A DNA stretch of 7,744 nucleotides from Anaerolineae bacterium (GCA_030622805.1 JAUXFR010000058.1:1-7744), one strand, 5' to 3'. Shown: positions 1 through 7,161, counted from the stretch's first letter. The notes: generated by a model not told the origin, from the sequence alone. Numbers and translations are program-made.

Positions 1-200
1 GCCGGGTGTAGTATCCCATGGTCAAGCCGGTATCCCCGCTAGATGCCCGAACGGTGTATCACCCCCCGATCAAGCCGGCGTCCTCGCCGGGTGTCGGGCC
101 GTGAATCACTGGCGAGGACGCCAGTTAGATCATAAGAGATCATATGAGGAAGCCAGTTAGATAAAAGTAGGATCCCCTGATCAAGGCGGCGGGGTGTTCG
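1..200. repeat. Degenerate direct and inverted repeat cluster
   Basis: This stretch has no credible gene but is internally repetitive. A 23-base degenerate unit built on TCAAGCCGG occurs at 13-35, 61-83 and 172-194; the last copy has one core mismatch (TCAAGGCGG). GCCGGGTGT occurs at 1-9 and 86-94, and GCCAGTTAGAT at 120-130 and 152-162. GGCGTCCTCGCC (77-88) and GGCGAGGACGCC (111-122) form a perfect 12-bp inverted repeat. The open frame through it on the - strand reads as repeated RRLDxG-type peptides, which is what a translated DNA repeat would give, so it is not called as a gene. The array probably continues to the left of the window. It may be a dispersed noncoding repeat family of the genome; that is inference. 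Confidence 0.7.
77..122. repeat. 12-bp perfect inverted repeat with 22-base spacer
   Basis: Arms GGCGTCCTCGCC (77-88) and GGCGAGGACGCC (111-122) are exact reverse complements and could form a GC-rich stem. The left arm with its flanks (75-90) is itself a small hairpin, CCGGCG-TCCT-CGCCGG, so alternative foldings compete. No T-tract follows on either strand, so a terminator role is not supported. Confidence 0.65.
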
Positions 201-234
201 AATGAGGCGATTGTATTCTGTATGCTGCTTAATA

Positions 235-247
235 TTTATGTCATAAA
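235..247. promoter_or_regulatory. Candidate operator palindrome upstream of DUF3795 gene
   Basis: TTTATGTCATAAA is a perfect 13-base palindrome around a central T. Its centre lies near -41 relative to a start expected about 7 bases after the -10 element at 270-275. No good -35 hexamer is present there, so an activator bound at this place would make sense. This is inference from position and symmetry; short AT-rich palindromes also arise by chance. Confidence 0.25.
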
Positions 248-266
248 CCAATAATTAGAACATTTG

Positions 267-275
267 TGTTATACT
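267..275 (+). promoter_or_regulatory. Extended -10 promoter element for DUF3795 gene
   Basis: TG-T-TATACT fits the extended -10 consensus TGnTATAAT with one mismatch. No good -35 hexamer lies 16-18 bases upstream, which is tolerated by extended -10 promoters. Transcription would start near 282 and leave a leader of about 30 bases before the ATG at 312. Confidence 0.5.
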
Positions 276-311
276 CTCAATATCAATATCAAACACGATT
301 GGGAGGGTGTT

Positions 312-647
312 ATGACGGAACAAATAATCGCTTACTGCGGACTGACCTGCACGGATTGCCCGGCATATATCGCCACGCGTGAGGACGACACCGAAAAACT
401 CAAAACCCTGGCGTTTGAATGGTATGGGGTTGAGAACGATGCCACTTTCTGCGTTTGCGATGGCTGCATTACCGATGGGCGGAAGAACAAATGGTGTGGG
501 GAATGTGCTGTGCGCGCTTGCGCTGTAGAACGAGGTGTGATCAACTGCGCCCACTGCGACGAATACGGCTGCGAGATATTGACAGCATTCTTCGGGGACG
601 TGCCAGATGCAAAAATAAATCTAAAGCGAATCCGGGCGACACTGTGA
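312..647 (+). CDS. DUF3795 cysteine-rich putative zinc-binding protein
   Basis: A 111-residue protein with the DUF3795 layout. It opens with YCGLTCTDCPAYIAT (residues 8-22), followed by a CVCDGC cluster (47-52), then WCGECAVRAC (61-70) and NCAHCDEYGC (78-87), and ends in a basic tail. There are 12 cysteines in CxxC-like pairs, which suggests bound zinc or another metal centre; the family has no established function. There is no signal peptide or membrane segment, so it is probably cytoplasmic. The ATG at 312 is chosen because GGAGG (302-306) lies 5 bases before it. An in-frame TTG at 264 would add 16 residues that do not resemble the family and would overlap the likely -10 element. The gene stands alone on this strand, and its stop lies 7 bases from the stop of the convergent large signalling gene. 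Length is normal for the family. Confidence 0.92.
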   Translation: MTEQIIAYCGLTCTDCPAYIATREDDTEKLKTLAFEWYGVENDATFCVCDGCITDGRKNKWCGECAVRACAVERGVINCAHCDEYGCEILTAFFGDVPDAKINLKRIRATL

Positions 648-654
648 GTTCAGG

Positions 655-3600
655 TTAACGATTCTTACGCAGCACCAGCAACGTCAGGTCGTCGACCCGT
701 TCTGCCGGTCCAATAAAATTATGGATATCCTTCAGGATAATATTTCTAATATCTTCGGCTGATAATGTTTCATCGCTTATTGCTGATTTTCCTGATTCAA
801 TCAGGCGTTTTTCGTCGAAGAACTCCCCCCGTTCATTTTGAGCATCAGTGACACCATCGGTATACAAAACCAGCGCATCGCCATTACTCAGCGAGACTTC
901 TCCACGTTCCCAGGTTTCTGATTCCAGGATACCCATGGTCATGCCGGTCGGAGGGAGTTCGATAACCTCATTCTCCGGCCCGGTTTTGAGCAGATAGGGT
1001 GGATTGTGACCGGCGTTGCAATAGGCGAGCGATCCCTTATCAAGATCGATGATGCCATAAAAGAGAGTTACATATAAACCGTCGTGGGTGTCCATCACCA
1101 GGCGGTTGTTGGTAGCCTGGATAACCTGCTCGGGTTGATCCGGGAACTGATCAGCGAATGTGCGAATGAGTGTGCGGCTTGATACCATGAACAAGGCTGC
1201 GCCTGCGCCTTTGTCCGTCACATCTGCAACCAGGATGCCCAATCGATTGCCAGGTAATTCTATGAAATCATAGTAATCTCCGGAGGTCTCCCGGGCTGGT
1301 TCCAGCACAGCGCTCAGGCTCCACCCACTAATAGTAGGGACATCTTCTGGTAAGAAGCTGCTCTGGATTATCCCTGCCTGAGTGAGTTCCCTGGCGACCT
1401 TGTGGGATGCCAGTAAGGTGCTGAGCGTTTTATCTTCCAGAGCGTTCATCCGGCGTTCGATGATCCGGGTATATCCTTCGACCTCCATCTCGGTGAAGGC
1501 TGATTGCGCTTGACGGTAATATTCCTGCGCGCGCCCGAAATCTTGGGCTTCCCCACGGGAAACATGCGCATCAGCCAGCGTAATTAAGGCGCGCGCCCAC
1601 ATCCAGCGTCGACCCATCTGCGCCTCTTCGCCAGCCAATTCATCTAATAACTCAATTGCTCTGTCCCAATTCCTCTGTGATAACGCAATCTCAGCTTTCA
1701 GGTCAAGCAGGGAGCGTTTATCTATCGGCGAGGCAGGATCGGCAAGCGCTTCCGCATCCTCCAGGATTCTGGCAGCCTGTTCGTAATCGCCCATCCTGGT
1801 GTAAACCACCCCCAGCAAACCCTGAGCACCAACTCGATTGCTCAGTCCGCGATCGGCAATTTCGATTGCTTCTTGAGCCGCTGTTACTGCTTCTTCGAGA
1901 TCCTGCGGGGTATCCAGCCGGTCAATTTCCACCAATATAAATGCAAGCATAGTGTCAATATTATTGAGCATTTGCAAATCGCCACGCTGTCTGGCTTTTT
2001 GCTGGTACTCGCGCAGCATCTTCAATGATTCATCCCATTGACCACCAAATGCCATTAACGCTGTCTTGGTGGTGCCCACCTCGAGTTCCACGCTTTCCGG
2101 ATCCGGTAACACTTCGAGAAGCGCTTCAATGCGATCCAGGGATTGTTTTCCTAATTCGAAATCACCGATTTCGAAAGACAGACCAACCGCGCTGACATAG
2201 GAAAATATCTCCCTTTGCACGTTTCCCCTTTCACGGTGAATTTCTGCCGCTCTCAGTAAATGTTGGCGAGCGGATACGTAATCATAGAGATTCCCGATCA
2301 AAATGGTTGAAAGGTTGTGGTGAGCGCGTGCGGCAATGGTCAGGAAGCCCTGATTTTCGCCCAGGTCGATGGCTTTACCCAGGTATGCAGCAGCGACTTC
2401 CGGTTCGATCCCTGGCAAAACACCCAGGGTCGCCATCGTGTCTGCCTGTACATCTACCGCAGCCCATTCCTCAGCCATCTCGAGAGCGTCTTTGCAGTAG
2501 ATTTCTGCATTATCTGGCTGACCGTTGAAATAATATGCCCTTCCGACCTCGTGCAGCAGAGATGCTTTCCCCTTACTCGAAGGCATATCGCCTACCAGGG
2601 ATAGACCCTCAAGAGCCAGATCCAATCCTTCAGGTATCTCACCCGTGTGCCAGGCAGCACGCGCTGCTCGGGCGTACGTGTGTGCCACGCCATCCTGGTT
2701 TTCGAGATACTGGTAAATGACGATACCCTCTTTCCAGGTCTCAATGGCGTCCTGGAAACGGCTCTGGGCGAAGAGCGCTTCCCCCAATTTTGTAAGCAGA
2801 TCCCCTCTTTGCTGGTCCGTAACGCAATAGTCTAACGCACATCGATAGTGACCTTCAGCCTCTTGATTGGCAAACGAGGCGAGCGCCGCATCACCCGCCA
2901 GGATGCAGTATTTCGTGGAGCGATCTTCGATCCCCGCGGCGCCGAAGTGCCATGCCAGCATCGCAGCGTACTCGTCAATCCGGTCCGGGTACAGCGCTTC
3001 AACCGCCTCCCCAACCGCAAGATGGAGTTTCTTTCGATCTGTTGCCAGCAAAGACCCGTAGGTCGCATCCTGTACAAGGGAGTGGCGGAATTGATATTCC
3101 AGGTCGGGAATTAACTGTGCGATGTTTACCAGACCAGCCGCTTCCAGAGAACTCAACCGGTTGCGTATGCTCTTATTTCCCGAAATCGCACCAACCCCAT
3201 CCGCCAGGACATACTCCAGCACCCTGACTGGGAATTGGCGCCCTACCACCGAGGCGACTCTCAGCGAATGCCGGTCTTCATCAGGCAATCGATCGATCCG
3301 CGCCATTAACAATCCCTGCAGGTTGTTCGGGATCTGAATTTCGTTGATTTTTGCGCTGGCTGCCCAACCACCATTCTTTGGGATGATGGCGGATTGTTCG
3401 ATCAACATGCGGATAACTTCTTCGACGAAGAATGGATTACCCTCTGCCCGTCTGAGGATTAATGAGCGCATATCTTCCTCAAGGGCTTCGATCTCAAGCA
3501 GGTTGGCGACCAGTTGCCTGCTGTCTGATTCCGAGAGTGAATCGATGGAAATCTCGGTCAGGCTGCTGCCCAGGATTTCGCGCGCATCCTCTATCAATCT

Positions 3601-5085
3601 CCATCCGGGCATATCCCTCTCCGGGCGTGTGACCAGACAAAACAATAATGCCTGTGTCCTGGCAAGGGGGAGTAATTTGCTCAGTACATCAACCGACGAA
3701 GGATCGGCCCAGTGCAGGTCTTCCAGGATCAGGACCAGAGAACGTCTCGAGGTCAACGCTTCCACAATGGAGCGTAAAGCATCAACATAATGCACCTGGA
3801 GCGCTTGAGGGTCGGTACGCTGCAGGATTTCGAGTGCATCACCTTCCAGCCTCAGCGATAGCAGATGGGCGAGATAGGGATAGACATTCGCAGGGAGTAC
3901 TCCAGCCTCACCCTGGAATAAATCAGTAAGCAGACCGATTAACGCCTGATGTGTTTCGGCTTCGCTGGACGCCCCGCTCACACCGAGCAGGGAACGCAGC
4001 AAGTTTTGCAGTAGATGGTAAGCAAGCCCACCCCCATACGAGAGGCAGCGCCCTTCAGCCCATTGAGGAGCGATTCCGGTATGTTCTTCAGCAATTGCAG
4101 CCTGCCACTCGGAGACCAACCGCGATTTTCCAAGTCCTGGTTCGCCCAGAATTACAACCGCTCGTCCCAGACCCGCTTGCACTGCCGTGCACAAACCCAT
4201 CAATCGGCTTAATTCATTTTCCCGCCCGACCATTGGACTCTCCAGACCGGCAATACCGCGTAGAGAGCCGGGTGCCTCTTTTCGGCTCAATACCCGGTAC
4301 ACGCGAACGGGCTTTTCCCGGTTGCGGACTTCAACATACCCTTGATCGCTGAAGTTGTACTGGGGTTCTACGTAGCGATAGACATCTTCTGTGATCAGAG
4401 CTGTCATCGGTTCAGCCGCGAACTTGATACGGGCTGCCAGGTTCACAACCCCGCCTAACGGCGTGTACTCGTATTTCAAATCGCGATTGATATTTTCAAT
4501 CACCACTGGTCCGTTGCTCAGGCAGGCTCGCATGGCAAAATCAATCCCGTAGATGTCCCGGACTTCCTGAGCGTATGTTTTTGCCAGATCGAGAACATCC
4601 AGGGCAGCGTTCACGGCACGCATGGGATCGTCTTCATGTGCCACCGGCGCGCCAAAGAATGCCACCAGCGAGTCACCCATCAGGCGTGCGATTGTGCCTT
4701 CGTAACGGTAGATTGCGGGTGTGATGCGCTCAAAGGCGCCGTTCATTATTGCGGACCAGTTTTCGACGTCGAGCTGTTCAGCCAGAACGGTGGAACCAAC
4801 CACATCGACAAACAACACGGTCACCACGCGGCGCTCTCCAGAGATGTCGCTAGAAGCGCGCACCTTTTCCGCCAGCGGTTTGGGAGCCGACGCAGCCAGG
4901 CGTGATAAACGTTCATCGTCATCCGCAGAGGCGACTCGAACAGGGTGCCCACAATACATACAGAAACTGGCGTCCGGTGCCAGTTCAGCCTGACAGTTTC
5001 CACATTTTTGTCCCAGCTCTTTTCCGCAGTTCAAACAGAATTGGGCGCCAGCCGGATTGACCGTCTGGCAATGGGGACAGTTCAT
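655..5085 (-). CDS. Zinc-ribbon/class III cyclase/AAA ATPase/TPR/SpoIIE-type PP2C phosphatase fusion
   Basis: A 1476-residue multidomain signalling protein with no transmembrane segment or signal peptide, so cytosolic. Two zinc ribbons come first (C3, C6, C17, C20 and C28, C31, C42, C45). A class III nucleotide cyclase domain spans about 83-265, with metal aspartates D94 (FVDVVGST) and D138 (GDSLVAFFG), and N215 and R219 in VVNLAARI. The lysine usually found before GD is R134, and the usual GD before VN is GG (G212), so cyclase activity and substrate are uncertain. An NTPase module (about 284-620) has GEPGLGKS (314-321), LILEDLHWAD (452-461) and GNPFFVEEV (549-557). A TPR-like helical region covers roughly 720-1215. 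A linker leads to a SpoIIE/RsbU-type PP2C domain (about 1240-1476) with acidic metal residues D1270, D1288, D1410 and D1466, plus NAGHNPP (1357-1363), all intact. It is therefore probably an active serine/threonine phosphatase. GGAG (5093-5096) lies 7 bases before the ATG. Confidence 0.93.
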   Translation of the reverse strand: MNCPHCQTVNPAGAQFCLNCGKELGQKCGNCQAELAPDASFCMYCGHPVRVASADDDERLSRLAASAPKPLAEKVRASSDISGERRVVTVLFVDVVGSTVLAEQLDVENWSAIMNGAFERITPAIYRYEGTIARLMGDSLVAFFGAPVAHEDDPMRAVNAALDVLDLAKTYAQEVRDIYGIDFAMRACLSNGPVVIENINRDLKYEYTPLGGVVNLAARIKFAAEPMTALITEDVYRYVEPQYNFSDQGYVEVRNREKPVRVYRVLSRKEAPGSLRGIAGLESPMVGRENELSRLMGLCTAVQAGLGRAVVILGEPGLGKSRLVSEWQAAIAEEHTGIAPQWAEGRCLSYGGGLAYHLLQNLLRSLLGVSGASSEAETHQALIGLLTDLFQGEAGVLPANVYPYLAHLLSLRLEGDALEILQRTDPQALQVHYVDALRSIVEALTSRRSLVLILEDLHWADPSSVDVLSKLLPLARTQALLFCLVTRPERDMPGWRLIEDAREILGSSLTEISIDSLSESDSRQLVANLLEIEALEEDMRSLILRRAEGNPFFVEEVIRMLIEQSAIIPKNGGWAASAKINEIQIPNNLQGLLMARIDRLPDEDRHSLRVASVVGRQFPVRVLEYVLADGVGAISGNKSIRNRLSSLEAAGLVNIAQLIPDLEYQFRHSLVQDATYGSLLATDRKKLHLAVGEAVEALYPDRIDEYAAMLAWHFGAAGIEDRSTKYCILAGDAALASFANQEAEGHYRCALDYCVTDQQRGDLLTKLGEALFAQSRFQDAIETWKEGIVIYQYLENQDGVAHTYARAARAAWHTGEIPEGLDLALEGLSLVGDMPSSKGKASLLHEVGRAYYFNGQPDNAEIYCKDALEMAEEWAAVDVQADTMATLGVLPGIEPEVAAAYLGKAIDLGENQGFLTIAARAHHNLSTILIGNLYDYVSARQHLLRAAEIHRERGNVQREIFSYVSAVGLSFEIGDFELGKQSLDRIEALLEVLPDPESVELEVGTTKTALMAFGGQWDESLKMLREYQQKARQRGDLQMLNNIDTMLAFILVEIDRLDTPQDLEEAVTAAQEAIEIADRGLSNRVGAQGLLGVVYTRMGDYEQAARILEDAEALADPASPIDKRSLLDLKAEIALSQRNWDRAIELLDELAGEEAQMGRRWMWARALITLADAHVSRGEAQDFGRAQEYYRQAQSAFTEMEVEGYTRIIERRMNALEDKTLSTLLASHKVARELTQAGIIQSSFLPEDVPTISGWSLSAVLEPARETSGDYYDFIELPGNRLGILVADVTDKGAGAALFMVSSRTLIRTFADQFPDQPEQVIQATNNRLVMDTHDGLYVTLFYGIIDLDKGSLAYCNAGHNPPYLLKTGPENEVIELPPTGMTMGILESETWERGEVSLSNGDALVLYTDGVTDAQNERGEFFDEKRLIESGKSAISDETLSAEDIRNIILKDIHNFIGPAERVDDLTLLVLRKNR

Positions 5086-5150
5086 TTATGCACTCCGCTT
5101 ATATTTTAATCAGCAGCAGCGATGGTTTCGCCGGGCGACCTCATATGGGT

Positions 5151-5156
5151 ATTATA
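5151..5156 (-). promoter_or_regulatory. -10 hexamer TATAAT for the large signalling gene
   Basis: On the - strand this reads as a perfect TATAAT, 65 bases before the ATG. No convincing -35 hexamer lies 16-18 bases upstream, so the promoter would be activator-dependent or weak. A second candidate is TACAAT (5178-5183) with TGTAAA 17 bases upstream; in that case the -35 overlaps the palindrome at 5190-5205, which would suit a repressor. The sequence does not decide between them. Confidence 0.4.
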
Positions 5157-5189
5157 CATCTAACGTGCTTGATATTTATTGTAAGTGTA

Positions 5190-5205
5190 GTAAACGCTTG
5201 TTTAC
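5190..5205. promoter_or_regulatory. Operator-like palindrome GTAAAC-N4-GTTTAC
   Basis: GTAAACGCTTGTTTAC has perfect 6-base arms around a 4-base centre and lies about 105 bases before the start of the large signalling gene. It sits 33 bases upstream of the TATAAT hexamer, near -53 for that promoter, or over the -35 of the alternative one. The length and symmetry suit a dimeric helix-turn-helix regulator. No regulator gene is in the window, and the regulator family cannot be named from the site alone. Confidence 0.4.
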
Positions 5206-5289
5206 AGATTCTCTTATGTCAGACTAACGAAAAAACGCATCCGTGGTGATCGAATGATCGGGTTCCGGCGGTTGAATCCATGGCAACCG

Positions 5290-5416
5290 CGTGAACGAGT
5301 TCACGTTGACACGAAGTCAACCTACGTTGACTCAAGTCTCGTTTGGAGCCAAAACCACAAATTAATTAAAACCCACGCAGGTGGGTTTCGTGCCCTTCGT
5401 AGACGTGACTTGAGTC
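5290..5416. repeat. Cluster of short perfect inverted repeats
   Basis: Five perfect inverted repeats lie within 127 bases: CGTGAAC-GA-GTTCACG (5290-5305); GTTGAC-N5-GTCAAC (5305-5321); TTTGG-AG-CCAAA (5342-5353); AAACCCAC-GCAG-GTGGGTTT (5369-5388); and the enclosing pair GACTCAAGTC/GACTTGAGTC (5329-5338 with 5407-5416). A near direct repeat of ACGTTGAC also occurs (5303-5310 and 5324-5331). This density is well above what chance would give in an untranslated gap. It could be a structured RNA, a compound terminator region or a non-autonomous palindromic element. Confidence 0.55.
5359..5388 (-). terminator. Intrinsic terminator for the TerB-like gene
   Basis: On the - strand an 8-bp perfect stem, AAACCCAC paired with GTGGGTTT around a CTGC loop, runs directly into TTTTAATTAATTT. 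It starts about 63 bases after the stop of the TerB-like gene and before the control region of the large signalling gene, so it should separate the two transcripts. The + strand side has only three T residues and no + strand gene feeds into it. Confidence 0.6.
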
Positions 5417-5451
5417 GCCGGAGCCGTAATCAATGAAATACAAAACCAGGA

Positions 5452-6366
5452 TTAATTTACCCTCAATTCCCTGGGTATCTTAAGTTTGGCGTCAATGAAC
5501 TGCCTGTGGTGTAATCTCAACACCGTTGTAATTGTGCGGATTTCCTCGATTTCCATGTTGGAGACAAACCCATCTCCAGCAGCGACCGCGAAGAGCGCAT
5601 CCAGAAAGTTTACCCGTTCATCTTCAGTCGTACACTCAAAGAAACCGCGCGATAAACGGTAATAATCCAGGTGCTTACTGATTTCAGATACTGCGATTTC
5701 TGCGACCAAAGCGGATTCGACATCCGATATGTCCCAGTTACCCTGTATGGCTGCCACCATGCTGTCGAATTCACCCGGTTGAACTTCCCGATCCACGTAG
5801 GCAACCCGCGCCATCAACCCCCCAGCCAGACTTAATTTTCTAAGCTCATTTTCAGGGATATCGATGTCCTCATTATCTAGTTCAAGGCGGCGGTTTACGT
5901 TATAAAATATCTTGTTTTTCTCGTAATCTTCCAGATGCAGTTCCCGGTTCGGAGCGTTTGTGATAGCCTGAGAGCGACGATTTGCGAGTAATTTTCCCAT
6001 CCTGCCAAATACACCCACGTTCACATCCTGGATGGCAGATTTAATCTCATCCGCAGCAGCCTGTTCTTCAGCGGTTAGTTCACCGTCGGCGTTGACCATT
6101 TCATCGATCGCTGATAAAGCCAGGTTCTTCTCCTCGGGCGTTTCCATAGCGTTTTCCAGTTCCACCACCAGCCGCGCCCGTTCGGCGTCTCCAACTGGAG
6201 AATCGATATAGATATCCAGCTCAGCCCAGTCGCTGGCCGTCATCTCGGGAAGCTGGAAGAGTAGATCCTTTAAGTTATTAATCTCTTCACGGGCGACCGA
6301 ACCGTCTGCCCATGCAGTGGCGATCAGCACCTTTGCCAACGCGCTGATCACGTTAGAATTTGCCAT
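5452..6366 (-). CDS. Tandem TerB-like domain protein
   Basis: A 304-residue, strongly acidic, mostly helical protein without signal peptide or membrane segment. It carries four acidic motifs of the TerB type: AWADGSVAREE (19-29), VNADGELTAEE (91-101), AYVDREVQPGE (189-199) and AAGDGFVSNME (262-272). Paired spacing suggests two TerB-like domains, about 1-115 and 175-304, joined by a polar linker around 120-170. TerB folds are all-helical and bind metal through such acidic residues; they occur in tellurite-resistance and wider stress systems, but the role of lone TerB proteins is not settled. The start is firm: AGGAGG (6372-6377) lies 5 bases before the ATG at 6366. The gene follows the deoxynucleoside kinase by 56 bases on the same strand and may be co-transcribed with it. 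A terminator follows downstream. No TerC, TerD or TerY partner is in the window, so tellurite resistance itself should not be assumed. Confidence 0.82.
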   Translation of the reverse strand: MANSNVISALAKVLIATAWADGSVAREEINNLKDLLFQLPEMTASDWAELDIYIDSPVGDAERARLVVELENAMETPEEKNLALSAIDEMVNADGELTAEEQAAADEIKSAIQDVNVGVFGRMGKLLANRRSQAITNAPNRELHLEDYEKNKIFYNVNRRLELDNEDIDIPENELRKLSLAGGLMARVAYVDREVQPGEFDSMVAAIQGNWDISDVESALVAEIAVSEISKHLDYYRLSRGFFECTTEDERVNFLDALFAVAAGDGFVSNMEIEEIRTITTVLRLHHRQFIDAKLKIPRELRVN

Positions 6367-6422
6367 GTATTCCTCCTGGTGTACGGAATTCTGTTGTGCA
6401 CAGCACTTATCCCGAATTGACG

Positions 6423-7067
6423 TCAGTTATTTGGAAATATAACTTCTTCTCGACCAGCCAGCTTATCTTGAATACGCTGCACAACAATATCCAGATGGCG
6501 CGGCCGATGGACAAAATCCAGGTCGTCTGTGCGGATGGTCAGCACCGGGCAGATGTCGAAGGTCTCCATCCAGTCATCGTAGAATGATTCGAGCAGCCCC
6601 AAATACTCAGCGGTGATGCCGCTTTCGATTTCGCGCGCCCGCTGTTGGATGCGATCCATGAGCACGGTGACCGGTGCGACCAGATAGATCAACAGGTCTG
6701 GAGGCGGCAGGTTGTCAACCACCAGGTCGAACAACCGCCGGTAAGCCAGGTAATCCCGCTCGCCAAGATTGCTCATATGGTGCAGTGCACGCGCGAAGAT
6801 GTGGGCGTCTTCGTAGATGCTGCGGTCCAGGATGGCGGATTGCGGCAGCGCTGCAATGTCCAGGTACTGCTGGGCACGGTGTCCGAGAAAGAATATCTGC
6901 AGATGGAAAGCCCAGGATTTCATGTCAGTATAGAAATCGGGCAGGTAGGGGTTGTCTGATACAGATTCGAAGGCAGTTTTCCAGTTCAACCGGGCGCCCA
7001 ACCGTTCTGTGAGTGAGGTCTTGCCGGTGCCGATGTTACCGGCGATGAGTACCAGTCGTTTTGTCAT
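6423..7067 (-). CDS. Deoxynucleoside kinase (dNK/dGK family)
   Basis: A 214-residue cytosolic nucleotide-salvage enzyme that would transfer a phosphate from NTP to the 5' hydroxyl of a deoxynucleoside. Visible motifs are the P-loop GNIGTGKTS (10-18); the expected catalytic glutamate E34 in FESVSDNPYLPDFY; the family hallmark DRS at 81-83 in LDRSIYEDAHIFA; and an arginine-rich lid RIQQRAREIE (139-148). The order and spacing match bacterial deoxyadenosine/deoxyguanosine kinases, and the length is usual. Motifs alone do not fix which deoxynucleoside is preferred. The ATG at 7067 places the P-loop at the normal distance from the N terminus; its ribosome site is weak (a GGA about 6 bases upstream). 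A good promoter lies at 7118-7146. The stop codon is 56 bases before the TerB-like gene. All key residues are present, so it should be active. Confidence 0.93.
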   Translation of the reverse strand: MTKRLVLIAGNIGTGKTSLTERLGARLNWKTAFESVSDNPYLPDFYTDMKSWAFHLQIFFLGHRAQQYLDIAALPQSAILDRSIYEDAHIFARALHHMSNLGERDYLAYRRLFDLVVDNLPPPDLLIYLVAPVTVLMDRIQQRAREIESGITAEYLGLLESFYDDWMETFDICPVLTIRTDDLDFVHRPRHLDIVVQRIQDKLAGREEVIFPNN

Positions 7068-7117
7068 AGTGTATCCAGCATGATTCTATCCAATATGGGT
7101 TGTTTTTGCTACCACTG

Positions 7118-7146
7118 ATTATGCCACCACAAATTATATGCGTCAA
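7118..7146 (-). promoter_or_regulatory. Sigma-70-type promoter of the deoxynucleoside kinase gene
   Basis: On the - strand TTGACG (7141-7146) and CATAAT (7118-7123) are separated by exactly 17 bases; each matches the consensus at five of six positions. Transcription would begin near 7111, giving a leader of about 44 bases. A perfect TATAAT also lies within the spacer (7133-7138) but lacks a -35. The promoter may drive both the kinase and the TerB-like gene. Confidence 0.6.
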
Positions 7147-7161
7147 TGAGGGCATAGTAAG

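Larger units (their letters stand above)
5086..5451. other. 366-base intergenic region with promoter, operator and hairpin cluster
   Basis: No gene is supported here. Open frames are short and none has a convincing start or recognisable product. Reading toward the large - strand gene, the region holds an intrinsic terminator (5359-5388), several hairpins (5290-5416), a 16-bp palindrome (5190-5205) and -10-like hexamers close to the large gene. A 10-bp inverted repeat, GACTCAAGTC (5329-5338) with GACTTGAGTC (5407-5416), encloses two smaller hairpins. The right part could be a small structured RNA or a palindromic repeat element; the left part is the control region of the signalling gene. Confidence 0.6.

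Noticed and set aside
190..210. TGTTCGAATG resembling a tRNA T-loop
   Set aside because: Flanking sequence does not form a T-stem, and no acceptor or anticodon arm can be drawn around it.
39..251. A 70-residue open frame on the - strand across the left repeat region
   Set aside because: The peptide is arginine-rich and made of repeated RRLDxG-like segments that follow the DNA repeats. No good ribosome site or family is recognised.
655..5085. Many open frames on the + strand opposite the large gene
   Set aside because: They are antisense shadows of the 1476-codon frame, with no ribosome sites and no recognisable protein families.
5221..5245. T6 run on the - strand as a second terminator
   Set aside because: The bases before the T-run form only a 3-bp stem, too weak for an intrinsic terminator.
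5254..5416. Possible T-box or other riboswitch (GGCAACCGCG near 5282 followed by stems)
   Set aside because: The AGGGTGGNACCGCG core is not matched, no stem I signature is seen, and no + strand gene follows that it could control.
6395..6425. Short palindromes TGTGCACA (6395-6402) and TGACGTCA (6418-6425) between the kinase and TerB-like genes
   Set aside because: Eight-base palindromes occur often by chance; the second overlaps the kinase stop codon. No promoter is clearly associated with them.
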